A stretch of 14,723 nucleotides of DNA from Chitinophagaceae bacterium (lineage in GTDB: Bacteria; Bacteroidota; Bacteroidia; Chitinophagales; Chitinophagaceae): the NCBI GenBank assembly GCA_021738605.1, contig JAIPBY010000034.1:1-14723 (forward strand). Reading direction: 5' to 3'. Made by a program: the position numbers and the translations under genes. Positions within the stretch are counted from its first letter, which is position 1; the number at the start of each line of letters is the position of its first letter. The notes under the pieces are model-generated. The model was not told the origin of the DNA. It saw only the letters and a list, made by a program, of their open reading frames with translations, and did no database searches. Below, in pieces: positions 1-8,318 of the stretch.

Positions 1-826
1 CCTTGGGGAGCAGGGTGAAAATTTTGATCCATTTCTCAGCATCTGTATCAGCTGCATTGAGCCAGAATTGGTAAAATTGGAAAGGCGTTGTTTTTTCCGG
101 ATCCAGCCACACATTTCCCTTTTCGGTTTTGCCGAATTTCCCCCCATCTGCCTTGGTGATCAAAGGACAAGTGAAGGCAAAACCTTCGCCCCCTGCTTTG
201 CGCCTGATCAGTTCAGTGCCAGTGGTGATATTGCCCCACTGATCACTTCCTCCCATCTGGAGTTTGCAGTTTTTGTGGGTAAAGAGCCAATAGAAATCAT
301 ATCCCTGCATCAGCTGATAAGCAAATTCAGTGTAGCTGATGCCTGTTTCTCCTTCAATCCTTTTTTTCACACTGTCCTTGGACATCATGTAGTTAACGGT
401 GAGGTGTTTGCCCACATCCCGCAAAAAGTCAATGAATCCAAGGCCCTTGAACCAGTCGTAATTGTTGACAATTTCTGCTGCATTCTCCCTTTCAGGATTG
501 AAATCCAGGTATTTTTCAAGCTGGCTTCTGACGCCAGCAATGTTTTTCTGAAGGGTTTCCTCGTTCAAAAGGTTCCTTTCTTCGCTTTTTCCACTGGGAT
601 CGCCCACCATTCCGGTGGCACCACCCACAAGGGCTATGGGCTTGTGCCCTGCTTGCTGAAGGTGATACAGGAGCAAAATTGGGACCAAACTCCCAATGTG
701 CAGGCTCTCTGCAGTGGGGTCAAATCCAATATAGGCCGTGGTTGCTTCCTTTTTCAGCTGCTCTTCCGTACCAGGCATGATGTCCTGCAGCATTCCCCGC
801 CATTTGAGTTCTTCTATGAGGCTCAT
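1..826 (-). CDS. tyrS: Tyrosyl-tRNA synthetase, N-terminal 275 residues (gene runs off the window start)
   Basis: Charges tRNA-Tyr with tyrosine in the cytoplasm (class I aminoacyl-tRNA synthetase). The minus strand from 826 reads through to base 1 without a stop. The Rossmann catalytic domain is visible: a YIGFDPTAESLHIGS stretch at residues 32-46, carrying the HIGH-class signature as HIGS (43-46); a QMGGSDQWGN tyrosine/ATP site; and the KMSKS-class loop as KFGKT (230-234), a form normal for bacterial TyrS. The C-terminal anticodon-binding and S4-like parts lie outside the window. The ATG at 826-824 gives the expected family N-terminus (MSLIEEL...). An in-frame TTG farther upstream is unlikely because the promoter puts transcription start only about 10 nt before the ATG. 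The gene is divergent from porV2. Housekeeping gene with no oddities seen. Confidence 0.97.
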   Translation of the reverse strand, partial: MSLIEELKWRGMLQDIMPGTEEQLKKEATTAYIGFDPTAESLHIGSLVPILLLYHLQQAGHKPIALVGGATGMVGDPSGKSEERNLLNEETLQKNIAGVRSQLEKYLDFNPERENAAEIVNNYDWFKGLGFIDFLRDVGKHLTVNYMMSKDSVKKRIEGETGISYTEFAYQLMQGYDFYWLFTHKNCKLQMGGSDQWGNITTGTELIRRKAGGEGFAFTCPLITKADGGKFGKTEKGNVWLDPEKTTPFQFYQFWLNAADTDAEKWIKIFTLLPK

Positions 827-841
827 TTCAAGTTGTTTGCG

Positions 842-873
842 CAAATGTAGGAAGGTTTGTTCTCACGCACAAA
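842..873 (-). promoter_or_regulatory. tyrS promoter, Bacteroidota type
   Basis: On the minus strand there is TTTG (873-870), then 20 nt, then TACATTTG (849-842), an exact match to the -7 consensus TAnnTTTG. The spacing is within the 17-23 nt known for the major sigma factor of Bacteroides/Flavobacterium. Transcription would start around 836, leaving a leader of about 10 nt before the tyrS ATG at 826. Confidence 0.7.
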
Positions 874-961
874 ATGGGCAATATATAGGAGGGTAAAACG
901 TTAATTATACTTGTATACATTGCCTTTTAGGCAGATTTATCACAACGCTGGTTTACCTTTG

Positions 962-2089
962 ATGTCAAATATGACATATTTCCGAATCTGTGTTCTTGCT
1001 GTTGTTTGCCTTTGGGTGAATGACACCACTGCTCAATTCAGGAAGTACTCCAACGAGTTCCTGAACATTGGTGCAGGTGCAAGGGGCTTGGGAATGGGTG
1101 GCGCACAGGTGGCCAGTGTGGCAGATGCCACAGCAGGTTATTGGAATCCTGCAGGGCTTACAGAAATAAAAGACCATCCGGTTGCTTCGCTCATGCATGC
1201 TGAATATTTTGCGGGGATAGGGAAGTACGATTATGCTTCCATTGCGATGCCCATTGGTGATCCAACCGTTGTAACGAGGAGCCTAGGTTTTTCACTGATT
1301 CGTTTTGCCGTGGATGATATTCCCAATACGCTTTTCTTGGTAGAACCGGACGGTTCGGTGAATTACAACAACATCAGGTCCTTTTCCTCTGCTGATTATG
1401 CTTTGTTGGTTTCCTATGGTCAGGTGATTTTAAGTGATGAGTTTCGTACCTTTTCATTCGGGGCCAATGCCAAGGTAGTGCACAGGAGTGTGGGTAGTTT
1501 TGCAAATGCTTGGGGCCTTGGTATGGATGCAGGGTTGCAGTATAGAACCAGCCGTTTCAATGTTGGCCTGATGGCAAAAGATGTTACTACCACCTTCAAT
1601 GCATGGAATTTTAGTTTTACAGACAAGGAGAAAGAAGTATTGTATCTTACCAACAACGATATCCCAGTAAAGTCGACAGAGCTGACAGCTCCCAGGCTGG
1701 TCTTGGGGGCATCCTATTTTGCGGAACTTTCTGAAAACCTTGGGTTGAATGCAGAATTGAACATGGACTTGAGTTTTGACGGAAAGAGAAATGTGTTGCT
1801 CAGCTCATCAACCGTGAACATGGATCCGCGTGCGGGTCTTGAGCTGGAATACAGGAAACAGCTATTTGGCAGGCTGGGCGTATATAATTTTCAGCAGGGC
1901 ATGAAAGATGGGGATTCAACCAACCTGAGAAAGGTCTGGATTTACCAGCCAGGATTAGGTGTTGGGTTCAAGCTAAAGAATGTGGAGATTGATTACGCCT
2001 TCACCAACCTCGCCAACCAATCCAATCCCTTATACACCCATATATTTTCATTGAAGTTCAACCTTGTCAGAAAAGAAAACACTTACTAA
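962..2089 (+). CDS. porV2: PorV2-type type IX secretion outer-membrane beta-barrel protein
   Basis: PorV/PorQ-family protein of 375 residues. Residues 1-25 form a signal peptide (hydrophobic core CVLAVVCLW, cleavage near TTAQ). The mature N-terminus carries the family hallmark 'NIGAGARGLGMGG' followed by an ADATAGYWNPAGL element. The rest alternates short amphipathic strands, as in an outer-membrane barrel of the FadL/PorV type. In type IX secretion, PorV shuttles cargo to the PorU sortase. The pairing with a downstream PorU-like protein supports the PorV2 label, and the TAATG overlap (2087-2091) implies translational coupling. An upstream ATG at 911 is in frame but would put 17 unlikely residues before the signal peptide. 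ATG 962 is chosen, and ATG 971 is also possible. No convincing promoter was found upstream. Confidence 0.87.
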   Translation: MSNMTYFRICVLAVVCLWVNDTTAQFRKYSNEFLNIGAGARGLGMGGAQVASVADATAGYWNPAGLTEIKDHPVASLMHAEYFAGIGKYDYASIAMPIGDPTVVTRSLGFSLIRFAVDDIPNTLFLVEPDGSVNYNNIRSFSSADYALLVSYGQVILSDEFRTFSFGANAKVVHRSVGSFANAWGLGMDAGLQYRTSRFNVGLMAKDVTTTFNAWNFSFTDKEKEVLYLTNNDIPVKSTELTAPRLVLGASYFAELSENLGLNAELNMDLSFDGKRNVLLSSSTVNMDPRAGLELEYRKQLFGRLGVYNFQQGMKDGDSTNLRKVWIYQPGLGVGFKLKNVEIDYAFTNLANQSNPLYTHIFSLKFNLVRKENTY

Positions 2090-5000
2090 TGAAAAGAGGA
2101 CTTTTATACACAAGGCTTTATTTGCTAATGATGGTGTTGTTGTCTTCATCATTTCTCATGGCGCAGTACAACAATGAGTGGATTGACTATAGCAAAAGCT
2201 ATTATAAGTTCAAGGTAGGGGAGAATGGTTTGTACAGGATTCCATTTTCAACCTTGCAAGCCAATGGTCTGGCCAATACACCTGCAGAATATTTCCAGTT
2301 ATGGCGCAATGGAAAGGAAGTTCCATTGTTTACAAGCAAAACTGCAGGTACCATGTCAGCTGCTGATTTCATTGAGTTTTTCGGACAGATGAATGATGGT
2401 AAGGCAGATGCCGCCTTGTACAAAAAATCTGAATTCCAGTTGTCTGATAAATGGAGTCTTCAGACTGATACTGCTGCTTATTTTCTTACAATTAATGCAT
2501 CAACGGCTAATGCGCGGGTGCTCAATGCGCAGAACAATACGGCTTCCAATTCCTTGGCGGTTGAACCTTACTTTATGCACCGGCTTGAACGCAATTTCAG
2601 GGATCAGATCAATCCCGGTTATGCCTCTATAGTGGGCGTTTATGTCTACTCTTCTTCCTATGACAATGGTGAAGGATGGAGCAGTAGGAATGTTCAACCC
2701 GGATCACCTTTGGTAGAGCAGTACAACAATCTTGCATTTGCTCCCGAAGGGCCAGATGCCAGTATTAGAATTACTGCATTTGGCAATGCATTGAATGCAA
2801 GAAAACTGCAGGTTTCAGTCAATGGAACCAGACTGATTGATAGTGCTATGAACTATTTCAGTGCCATGAATACTTCGGTTATTGTCCCCAAAACTTTATT
2901 TGGGCGTTCAGTTGATACCATCAGGATCCACAATGCCAGTACAGTTGGATCCGATCGCATCACATTGGGTAAATATGAACTGGTTTACCCCAGGAAATTT
3001 GATTTTGGAGGGAATGGCCTTTTTGAATTTACGCTTCCAGGAACTTCCGTTGGAAATTACCTGGAGATCACCAATTTCAGGAACAATGCTGTAGCTCCTG
3101 TATTGTATGATCTTACTGAAGGGAGAAGATATGTTGCTGATATCTCTGTTCCAGGTAAGTTCAGGTTTGCTTTGCCTGCAGGAGGCACCAGAAACTTTGT
3201 GATGATGGATGCATCTGCGGCTGCATTAAAATCGGTGGGGGAGATGACCAGAAGGAATTTCATGGACTATTCAGTATCATCCCGCCAGGGAAACTATCTG
3301 ATGATTGCCCATTCAAGTTTGTCTGCCAGTAGCAATGGGAATGCCATCCAAAACTATAAAAATTATAGGTCTAGCAATGAAGGTGGAAAATACCAGGTAG
3401 GTATTTATGATGTTGATGAACTGGTGGACCAGTTTGCATTTGGCATAAAGAAACATCCTTTGTCGATAAAGAATTTCATTTCATTTGCCAAGGCTTATTT
3501 TTCTGTCAGCCCTCAGTTTGTGCTGCTGCTTGGCAAAGGGGTCACCTATGACCAATACCGTTACAATGAGTCCAAGCCGGTTACAGAGCGGATCAATCTT
3601 GTGCCTACTTTTGGCAATCCTGGATCGGATAACATCCTTGCATCTGCTGACAACGATGCAACCCCAGAGGTTCCCATTGGCAGATTGTCTGTTACTACGG
3701 GTGATGAGATCAATGCCTATCTGGAAAAGGTCAAACAGCATGACATGTCACTGCTTCCCATCAATCAAACGGTGAAGGACAAAGCCTGGATGAAGAATTT
3801 TGCACATGTCATTGGCGGCGGGGATCCATACCTTCAGAACATCATCAACAATTACATGAAATCAGCCGGTAGGTATGTTGAGGAGGTCTCATATGGCGCC
3901 AAGGTATACACCTTTGAAAAGATTACATCAGCAGGGGTTGATTTGGTGAACTCTGGTATGCTGGGAAATCTGTTTACAGAAGGATTGGCTGTCTTGACCT
4001 ATTTCGGTCACTCCTCTGCGAATTCAATGGAGTTTAACCTAGATGATCCGTCCATTTTTGACAATGCAGGCAAGTATCCTCTTTTCATTGCCAATGGTTG
4101 CAATGCCGGTAATTTTTTCATTTATGATACCCTGCGGGCCACTGCAGGCAAAAAGTCGATTACTGAAAATTATGTACTCATTCCTGGCAAGGGGAGTATC
4201 GGATTTATTGCCAGTACTCATTTTGGTATTGTGAATTATTTGGATTTATATACCAGCATCCTCTACAAACGAATGGCCCAAGATGATTATTCTTTATCCA
4301 TTGGGCAGCTCATGACCAATGTTTTGAAGGCAATGATTGCACAGGGTGGTAGCAATGATTATTACAATGTGTTGACGGTAGAGCAGATCTTATTGAACGG
4401 CGATCCAGCTGTTTTTTTGTACCCTCATGCATTGCCTGATTATGTAGTAGAGGATCCCTTGGTTAAGATTTCACCAACGCCATTGTCTGTTTCCAATGCT
4501 AATTTTGACCTCAAGGTCAAGTTTCAAAACATCGGAAAAGCCACCCAAGATTCAGTGTTTGTGCATATCAAGCGGGAGCTGCCAGACGGCACCATGGTTG
4601 ACATCTACAAACAGAAAAGGACAGCAGTATATTTTGCAGATTCCATTTTGATTTCAGTGCCCATCAATCCTTATAAAGACCGTGGACAGAACAAGATTCA
4701 TATTACAATTGATCCCGATGACAAGATCAATGAAATTACCAATGCCAACAATAGCATTTCCAAGATCTTTACGATAGCTGAGGACGAGGTAAGGCCTGTA
4801 TATCCCATTCAATTCGCCATCGTCAACACACCATCCATCAAGCTGACAGCCACCACCAATCAATTCCTATCTGCTCCTGCCCAGTTCCTGTTGGAGGTAG
4901 ATACCACAGAGTATTTCAATTCGCCCATGAAAGTGATGCAGACCCAAACATCACTGGGCGGTATCATTGAGTTCAATCCCATCCTACAGCTCCGCGACAG

Positions 5001-7155
5001 CCTTGTTTTTTACTGGCGTGTTGCAAAAAAAACCGATACGGGTGTTGTCAACAAATGGTCCAATTCCTCCTTTGTTTATCTTTCAAAAAGTGGGACAGGA
5101 TGGAGCCAGTCACATTATTTTCAGTATTTGAAGGATACGTATATTGATTTAAAGGTTAGTTCTGATCGAACAGTTTCATTTTCAAAGAAGCAAAATTTTT
5201 TAAATATAACATCAAGACTATGGCCAATTGGATATAACAGCATGTCAAATAATCTAAACATTTTATATAGTGCTAGTTGTTATAACGGAATCAATTCCTT
5301 GGATTTTACTTTGTTGTCAATGAATGAGGGAAGGCCAATTTATAATTCACTTGGCAATGGGATTACAAGGTTCAATAGTGTTAGGCCAAGTCCATGCAAT
5401 CCCAATTTCCTTTATCAATTTTGGTACTACTATAATAGTTCAACTTACAGGAAGTACGCCATGGAATTTATTGATTCAATTCCAAATGGCACAATTATGG
5501 TTCTCAATAACTGGGGATCAACGACCATAAATTCCGCTCCGGAATTTATAGATAAGTGGAAACAAGACACTTTATTATTTGGCACGGGAAATTCAATATA
5601 TCATAAACTAAAGTCAATTGGATTCACATTGATTGATTCTTTCTATAGAAACGTCCCATTTACATTTGTTGCGTATAAAAATGAAATTGGAAAATGGGCG
5701 ATAATGAGTCAAAAAATTGGACAGTCGCCTGCTGATATAATATCTACTGTTATTGATTATGCAAGTTCAAATGACGAGGGGAAGATTTCGAGTCAAATAA
5801 TCGGTCCCTCCAAATCCTGGTCTAGTATCCATTGGACGGGAAGTCCGCTCGAGTCTAATTCTTCAGATGAAATCAAGTACAAGGTGTTCGGACTGGAGCA
5901 AAATTTTAATGAAACCTTGCTCTACTCAAGCATGAGTACAATCAAGGATACCAGCATTGCCTTTATCAATGCCAAAAAATATCCATTCTTGAGGATTGAG
6001 CAGGAAACCAAGGATACCGTAAGTCATACACCCTGGCAACAACGGTACTTACAGGTAAAATATGATCCTGTGCCCGAAGGTGCCTTAACTATGGCATCTG
6101 CTTCACCACTAAAAGATACCCTGGAAGTTGGGGAGCCCATGAAAATCAAAATGGCTTTCAAAAATATCAGCCCTATTGCTTTTGATAGTGTAAGGCTCTA
6201 TATGTCGAGCACTGATCCGTCCAACAATACCAAACTGATTTTTGACGGGAATAAAAAACCTATTTTTTCCGGGGATACTATTCTGATTGACCAGACCATC
6301 GATACCAAAAACCTTGCAGGGAATAATTCAGTGTACATCAATTTCAATGCCAACAATGCCCAGCCCGAGCAATACCTTTTCAACAATTACCTGATTAAAA
6401 ATATTTATGTACGGCCGGACAGCTATGCACCCAATCTTGATGTTACTTTTGATGGAGTGCACATCCTGAACAAGGATATTGTTTCTCCCAAACCCAGCAT
6501 TCTCATCATGTTGAAGGATGATAGCCGGTACCTTGCATTGAATGATACGGCTTTGTTTAAGGTTCAATTGCGCTATCCTGATGGGCAATTGAGGAGTGTA
6601 AGGGTTGACAATGACACCTTGCAGTTCAGCCCATCTAACAACCTGCCTGGAGGCGATAACAATGCAGCAATGCTGATGTATAAACCATTCTTGAAGGAAG
6701 ATGGGGAATATGAATTGATTGTAACAGGAAAAGATGTCAGCAGTAATCCATCTGGAGCCATTGAATACCGGGTGGCGTTTGAGGTCTATAACAAGTCCAT
6801 GATCACCAACTTGTTGAATTATCCCAATCCCTTTACATCGTCCACAGCTTTTGTGTTTACCTTGACCGGTACTGAACTGCCTTCACAGTTTAGGATAGAG
6901 ATCCTGACGATAACGGGAAAGGTGGTCCGTGAGATCACAAAACAGGAACTGGGACCCATAAAAATTGGTCATAACATTACGGAGTACAAATGGGATGGGA
7001 AGGATCAGTTCGGCAACCATTTAGCCAACGGGGTCTACCTGTATCGGGTAATCGCAGATATCAAAGGGAAAAAGATAGACAAGTTGAAATCATCATCTTT
7101 CAATACAGAGAAATATTTCCAGAGTGGATATGGGAAAATGTATCTGATGCGATAA
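2089..7155 (+). CDS. porU2: PorU2-type C25-family sortase-like surface protein (1688 aa)
   Basis: Very large secreted protein. Residues 1-25 are a signal peptide ending in MAQ. The C25 (gingipain/PorU-like) peptidase domain spans about 400-783, with the catalytic His in YFGHSS (His641) and the catalytic Cys in IANGCNAGNF (Cys671), so it looks active. A CARDB/Ig-like adhesion domain follows at about 783-905, a second similar one at about 1330-1445, and a C-terminal FlgD-like/type IX sorting region at about 1574-1688 that starts NYPNPF. True PorU cleaves C-terminal sorting signals and attaches cargo to lipopolysaccharide. The larger PorU2 paralogue is known mainly from annotation, and its substrates are unclear. 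Residues about 1006-1260 are encoded by unusually AT-rich DNA. The gene overlaps porV2 by one base. Length and the active-site pair distinguish it from other C25 proteins. The sorting role is inferred from family. Confidence 0.87.
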   Translation: MKRGLLYTRLYLLMMVLLSSSFLMAQYNNEWIDYSKSYYKFKVGENGLYRIPFSTLQANGLANTPAEYFQLWRNGKEVPLFTSKTAGTMSAADFIEFFGQMNDGKADAALYKKSEFQLSDKWSLQTDTAAYFLTINASTANARVLNAQNNTASNSLAVEPYFMHRLERNFRDQINPGYASIVGVYVYSSSYDNGEGWSSRNVQPGSPLVEQYNNLAFAPEGPDASIRITAFGNALNARKLQVSVNGTRLIDSAMNYFSAMNTSVIVPKTLFGRSVDTIRIHNASTVGSDRITLGKYELVYPRKFDFGGNGLFEFTLPGTSVGNYLEITNFRNNAVAPVLYDLTEGRRYVADISVPGKFRFALPAGGTRNFVMMDASAAALKSVGEMTRRNFMDYSVSSRQGNYLMIAHSSLSASSNGNAIQNYKNYRSSNEGGKYQVGIYDVDELVDQFAFGIKKHPLSIKNFISFAKAYFSVSPQFVLLLGKGVTYDQYRYNESKPVTERINLVPTFGNPGSDNILASADNDATPEVPIGRLSVTTGDEINAYLEKVKQHDMSLLPINQTVKDKAWMKNFAHVIGGGDPYLQNIINNYMKSAGRYVEEVSYGAKVYTFEKITSAGVDLVNSGMLGNLFTEGLAVLTYFGHSSANSMEFNLDDPSIFDNAGKYPLFIANGCNAGNFFIYDTLRATAGKKSITENYVLIPGKGSIGFIASTHFGIVNYLDLYTSILYKRMAQDDYSLSIGQLMTNVLKAMIAQGGSNDYYNVLTVEQILLNGDPAVFLYPHALPDYVVEDPLVKISPTPLSVSNANFDLKVKFQNIGKATQDSVFVHIKRELPDGTMVDIYKQKRTAVYFADSILISVPINPYKDRGQNKIHITIDPDDKINEITNANNSISKIFTIAEDEVRPVYPIQFAIVNTPSIKLTATTNQFLSAPAQFLLEVDTTEYFNSPMKVMQTQTSLGGIIEFNPILQLRDSLVFYWRVAKKTDTGVVNKWSNSSFVYLSKSGTGWSQSHYFQYLKDTYIDLKVSSDRTVSFSKKQNFLNITSRLWPIGYNSMSNNLNILYSASCYNGINSLDFTLLSMNEGRPIYNSLGNGITRFNSVRPSPCNPNFLYQFWYYYNSSTYRKYAMEFIDSIPNGTIMVLNNWGSTTINSAPEFIDKWKQDTLLFGTGNSIYHKLKSIGFTLIDSFYRNVPFTFVAYKNEIGKWAIMSQKIGQSPADIISTVIDYASSNDEGKISSQIIGPSKSWSSIHWTGSPLESNSSDEIKYKVFGLEQNFNETLLYSSMSTIKDTSIAFINAKKYPFLRIEQETKDTVSHTPWQQRYLQVKYDPVPEGALTMASASPLKDTLEVGEPMKIKMAFKNISPIAFDSVRLYMSSTDPSNNTKLIFDGNKKPIFSGDTILIDQTIDTKNLAGNNSVYINFNANNAQPEQYLFNNYLIKNIYVRPDSYAPNLDVTFDGVHILNKDIVSPKPSILIMLKDDSRYLALNDTALFKVQLRYPDGQLRSVRVDNDTLQFSPSNNLPGGDNNAAMLMYKPFLKEDGEYELIVTGKDVSSNPSGAIEYRVAFEVYNKSMITNLLNYPNPFTSSTAFVFTLTGTELPSQFRIEILTITGKVVREITKQELGPIKIGHNITEYKWDGKDQFGNHLANGVYLYRVIADIKGKKIDKLKSSSFNTEKYFQSGYGKMYLMR
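5105..5870 (+). other. AT-rich compositional island inside porU2
   Basis: Hand-counted 60-base blocks give 15/60 GC at 5161, 18/60 at 5221 and 19/60 at 5581, against 28/60 at 4981 and 24/60 at 5881. The reading frame is unbroken. The encoded part (residues about 1006-1260) lies between the two CARDB-like domains and is rich in Asn, Ser, Ile and Tyr. A local segment imported by recombination or a fast-diversifying domain would both fit. Edges are approximate. Confidence 0.6.
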
Positions 7156-7166
7156 AGCAACTCCTT

Positions 7167-8291
7167 ATGTCCATTGCTATTCTTTCACCTGAGTTCAAAT
7201 TAATGTTGTCTTGTTGCCGGGTCATTCCTGGAAACAAGGAATTGAAACAAAGGGAGGAAGCGTTCAGTAAATCGATTGATGGGGAAGTATTCTGGGTACT
7301 TGTGCTTCGCCACCGGGTTTTCCCAATTGTTTGGTTCAATCTACAACAGGATGCCCGTCTGCCAATAAGCTTGAAAGAAAAGCTGAAACAATATTCCGAA
7401 AATAATCAGCGACTTGCTTTGCAATCCCTGCTGATTCAACATCGCATGCAAAAGGTATTTGAAGAGCAAGGATTCAAAGGGTTTTTCCTAAAAGGGGTAA
7501 AGCTTTCTGAGTTGTATTATGGCGATCCGGCTCTTCGTCATGTGACGGACCTGGATTTTTGGGTTGAAGAGCGGGGCATTCGAAGTATTACAGAATGGTT
7601 GTATAATGAAGGATATGTTTCTGAGCCCGATTTCCGTCAGTTGAACACTGGCCACTTCAATTTTATCAAAAGGATTGATCATGATCTTCAGTTCATCACA
7701 GATAAATCCGGGCTGCCCAATGTCATTGAATTGCACTGGAAATTGCGAGGTCCTTTAGGAGGTTTTAATCTGACTCCTGACAGGCCTATGAATGAGGTAG
7801 ATAGTTTTCTCTATCTCTGTGCACATGGAACCGAACATGGCTGGTTCCGATTGAAATGGCTGTTTGATCTCCCCCAGATCATGGACCGTGTTGTTTTTGA
7901 CTGGGTTCAGGTTCGGGAGCGGGCATTAATGCTGGACTGTTTGGATCATCTTGAAATCACCATGATGGTGCTTGAGTCTATTTTGAATGAACCCATTCCT
8001 GAAGTGATTAAGGGTTATTTGCATCCTTCAAAATATGCCTTTCAGATTAGGTATATTCATGAAGCTATCGCTTCATCCTCTGTGTTCAATGACAATGATG
8101 CCAATCGCTTGGCTTATTTCAGGTATATGCATTCTTTGAGCAGAAAAAGAATCAATTGGGCATTGTTCTTGAAATACCTAACCAGTCACAATGATTGGAA
8201 ACTACTGCCTCTTCCTCCAAGCCTTTTCTTTTTGTATTTTCCCCTCCGGCCTTTTTTGATCCTTTGGAGAAGGATTTTTGAAAAGCACTGA
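7167..8291 (+). CDS. Lasso-cluster nucleotidyltransferase family protein (NTP_transf_5-like)
   Basis: Protein of 374 residues related to the uncharacterised nucleotidyltransferase family PF14907, often found in lasso-peptide clusters. The core is FFLKG...LYYGDPALRHVTDLDFWV, with Lys109, Arg124 and the metal-binding DxD pair Asp128/Asp130, matching the usual 'KG...Y...R...D(I/L)D' pattern. A helical C-terminal half follows. In pseudomycoidin-type clusters the related protein is reported to add sugars to a phosphorylated C-terminal Ser. By analogy it may extend the phosphate added by the kinase at 10142. ATG 7167 is the first in-frame start after porU2 and lies 11 nt behind its stop. Earlier in-frame codons overlap porU2 and give no family-like sequence. 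No separate promoter is obvious, so read-through from porU2 is possible. Its 3' end faces the ABC gene across 27 nt. Confidence 0.82.
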   Translation: MSIAILSPEFKLMLSCCRVIPGNKELKQREEAFSKSIDGEVFWVLVLRHRVFPIVWFNLQQDARLPISLKEKLKQYSENNQRLALQSLLIQHRMQKVFEEQGFKGFFLKGVKLSELYYGDPALRHVTDLDFWVEERGIRSITEWLYNEGYVSEPDFRQLNTGHFNFIKRIDHDLQFITDKSGLPNVIELHWKLRGPLGGFNLTPDRPMNEVDSFLYLCAHGTEHGWFRLKWLFDLPQIMDRVVFDWVQVRERALMLDCLDHLEITMMVLESILNEPIPEVIKGYLHPSKYAFQIRYIHEAIASSSVFNDNDANRLAYFRYMHSLSRKRINWALFLKYLTSHNDWKLLPLPPSLFFLYFPLRPFLILWRRIFEKH

Positions 8292-8318
8292 TGTTTATAT
8301 TGAGAAAATGCTTCTTTA

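Noticed and set aside
68..850. Long plus-strand open frame of 260 codons
   Set aside because: It is the antisense shadow of tyrS. The minus strand reads an unmistakable tyrosyl-tRNA synthetase with its own promoter.
954..961. TACCTTTG just before the porV2 ATG as a -7 box
   Set aside because: Exact to TAnnTTTG, but no TTG at 17-23 nt upstream, and transcription would start inside the first codons of the chosen start.
8283..8313. Bidirectional terminator between the convergent nucleotidyltransferase and ABC genes
   Set aside because: Only a 5-bp AAGCA/TGCTT pairing with a 21-nt loop and no real T-run. Too weak to call.
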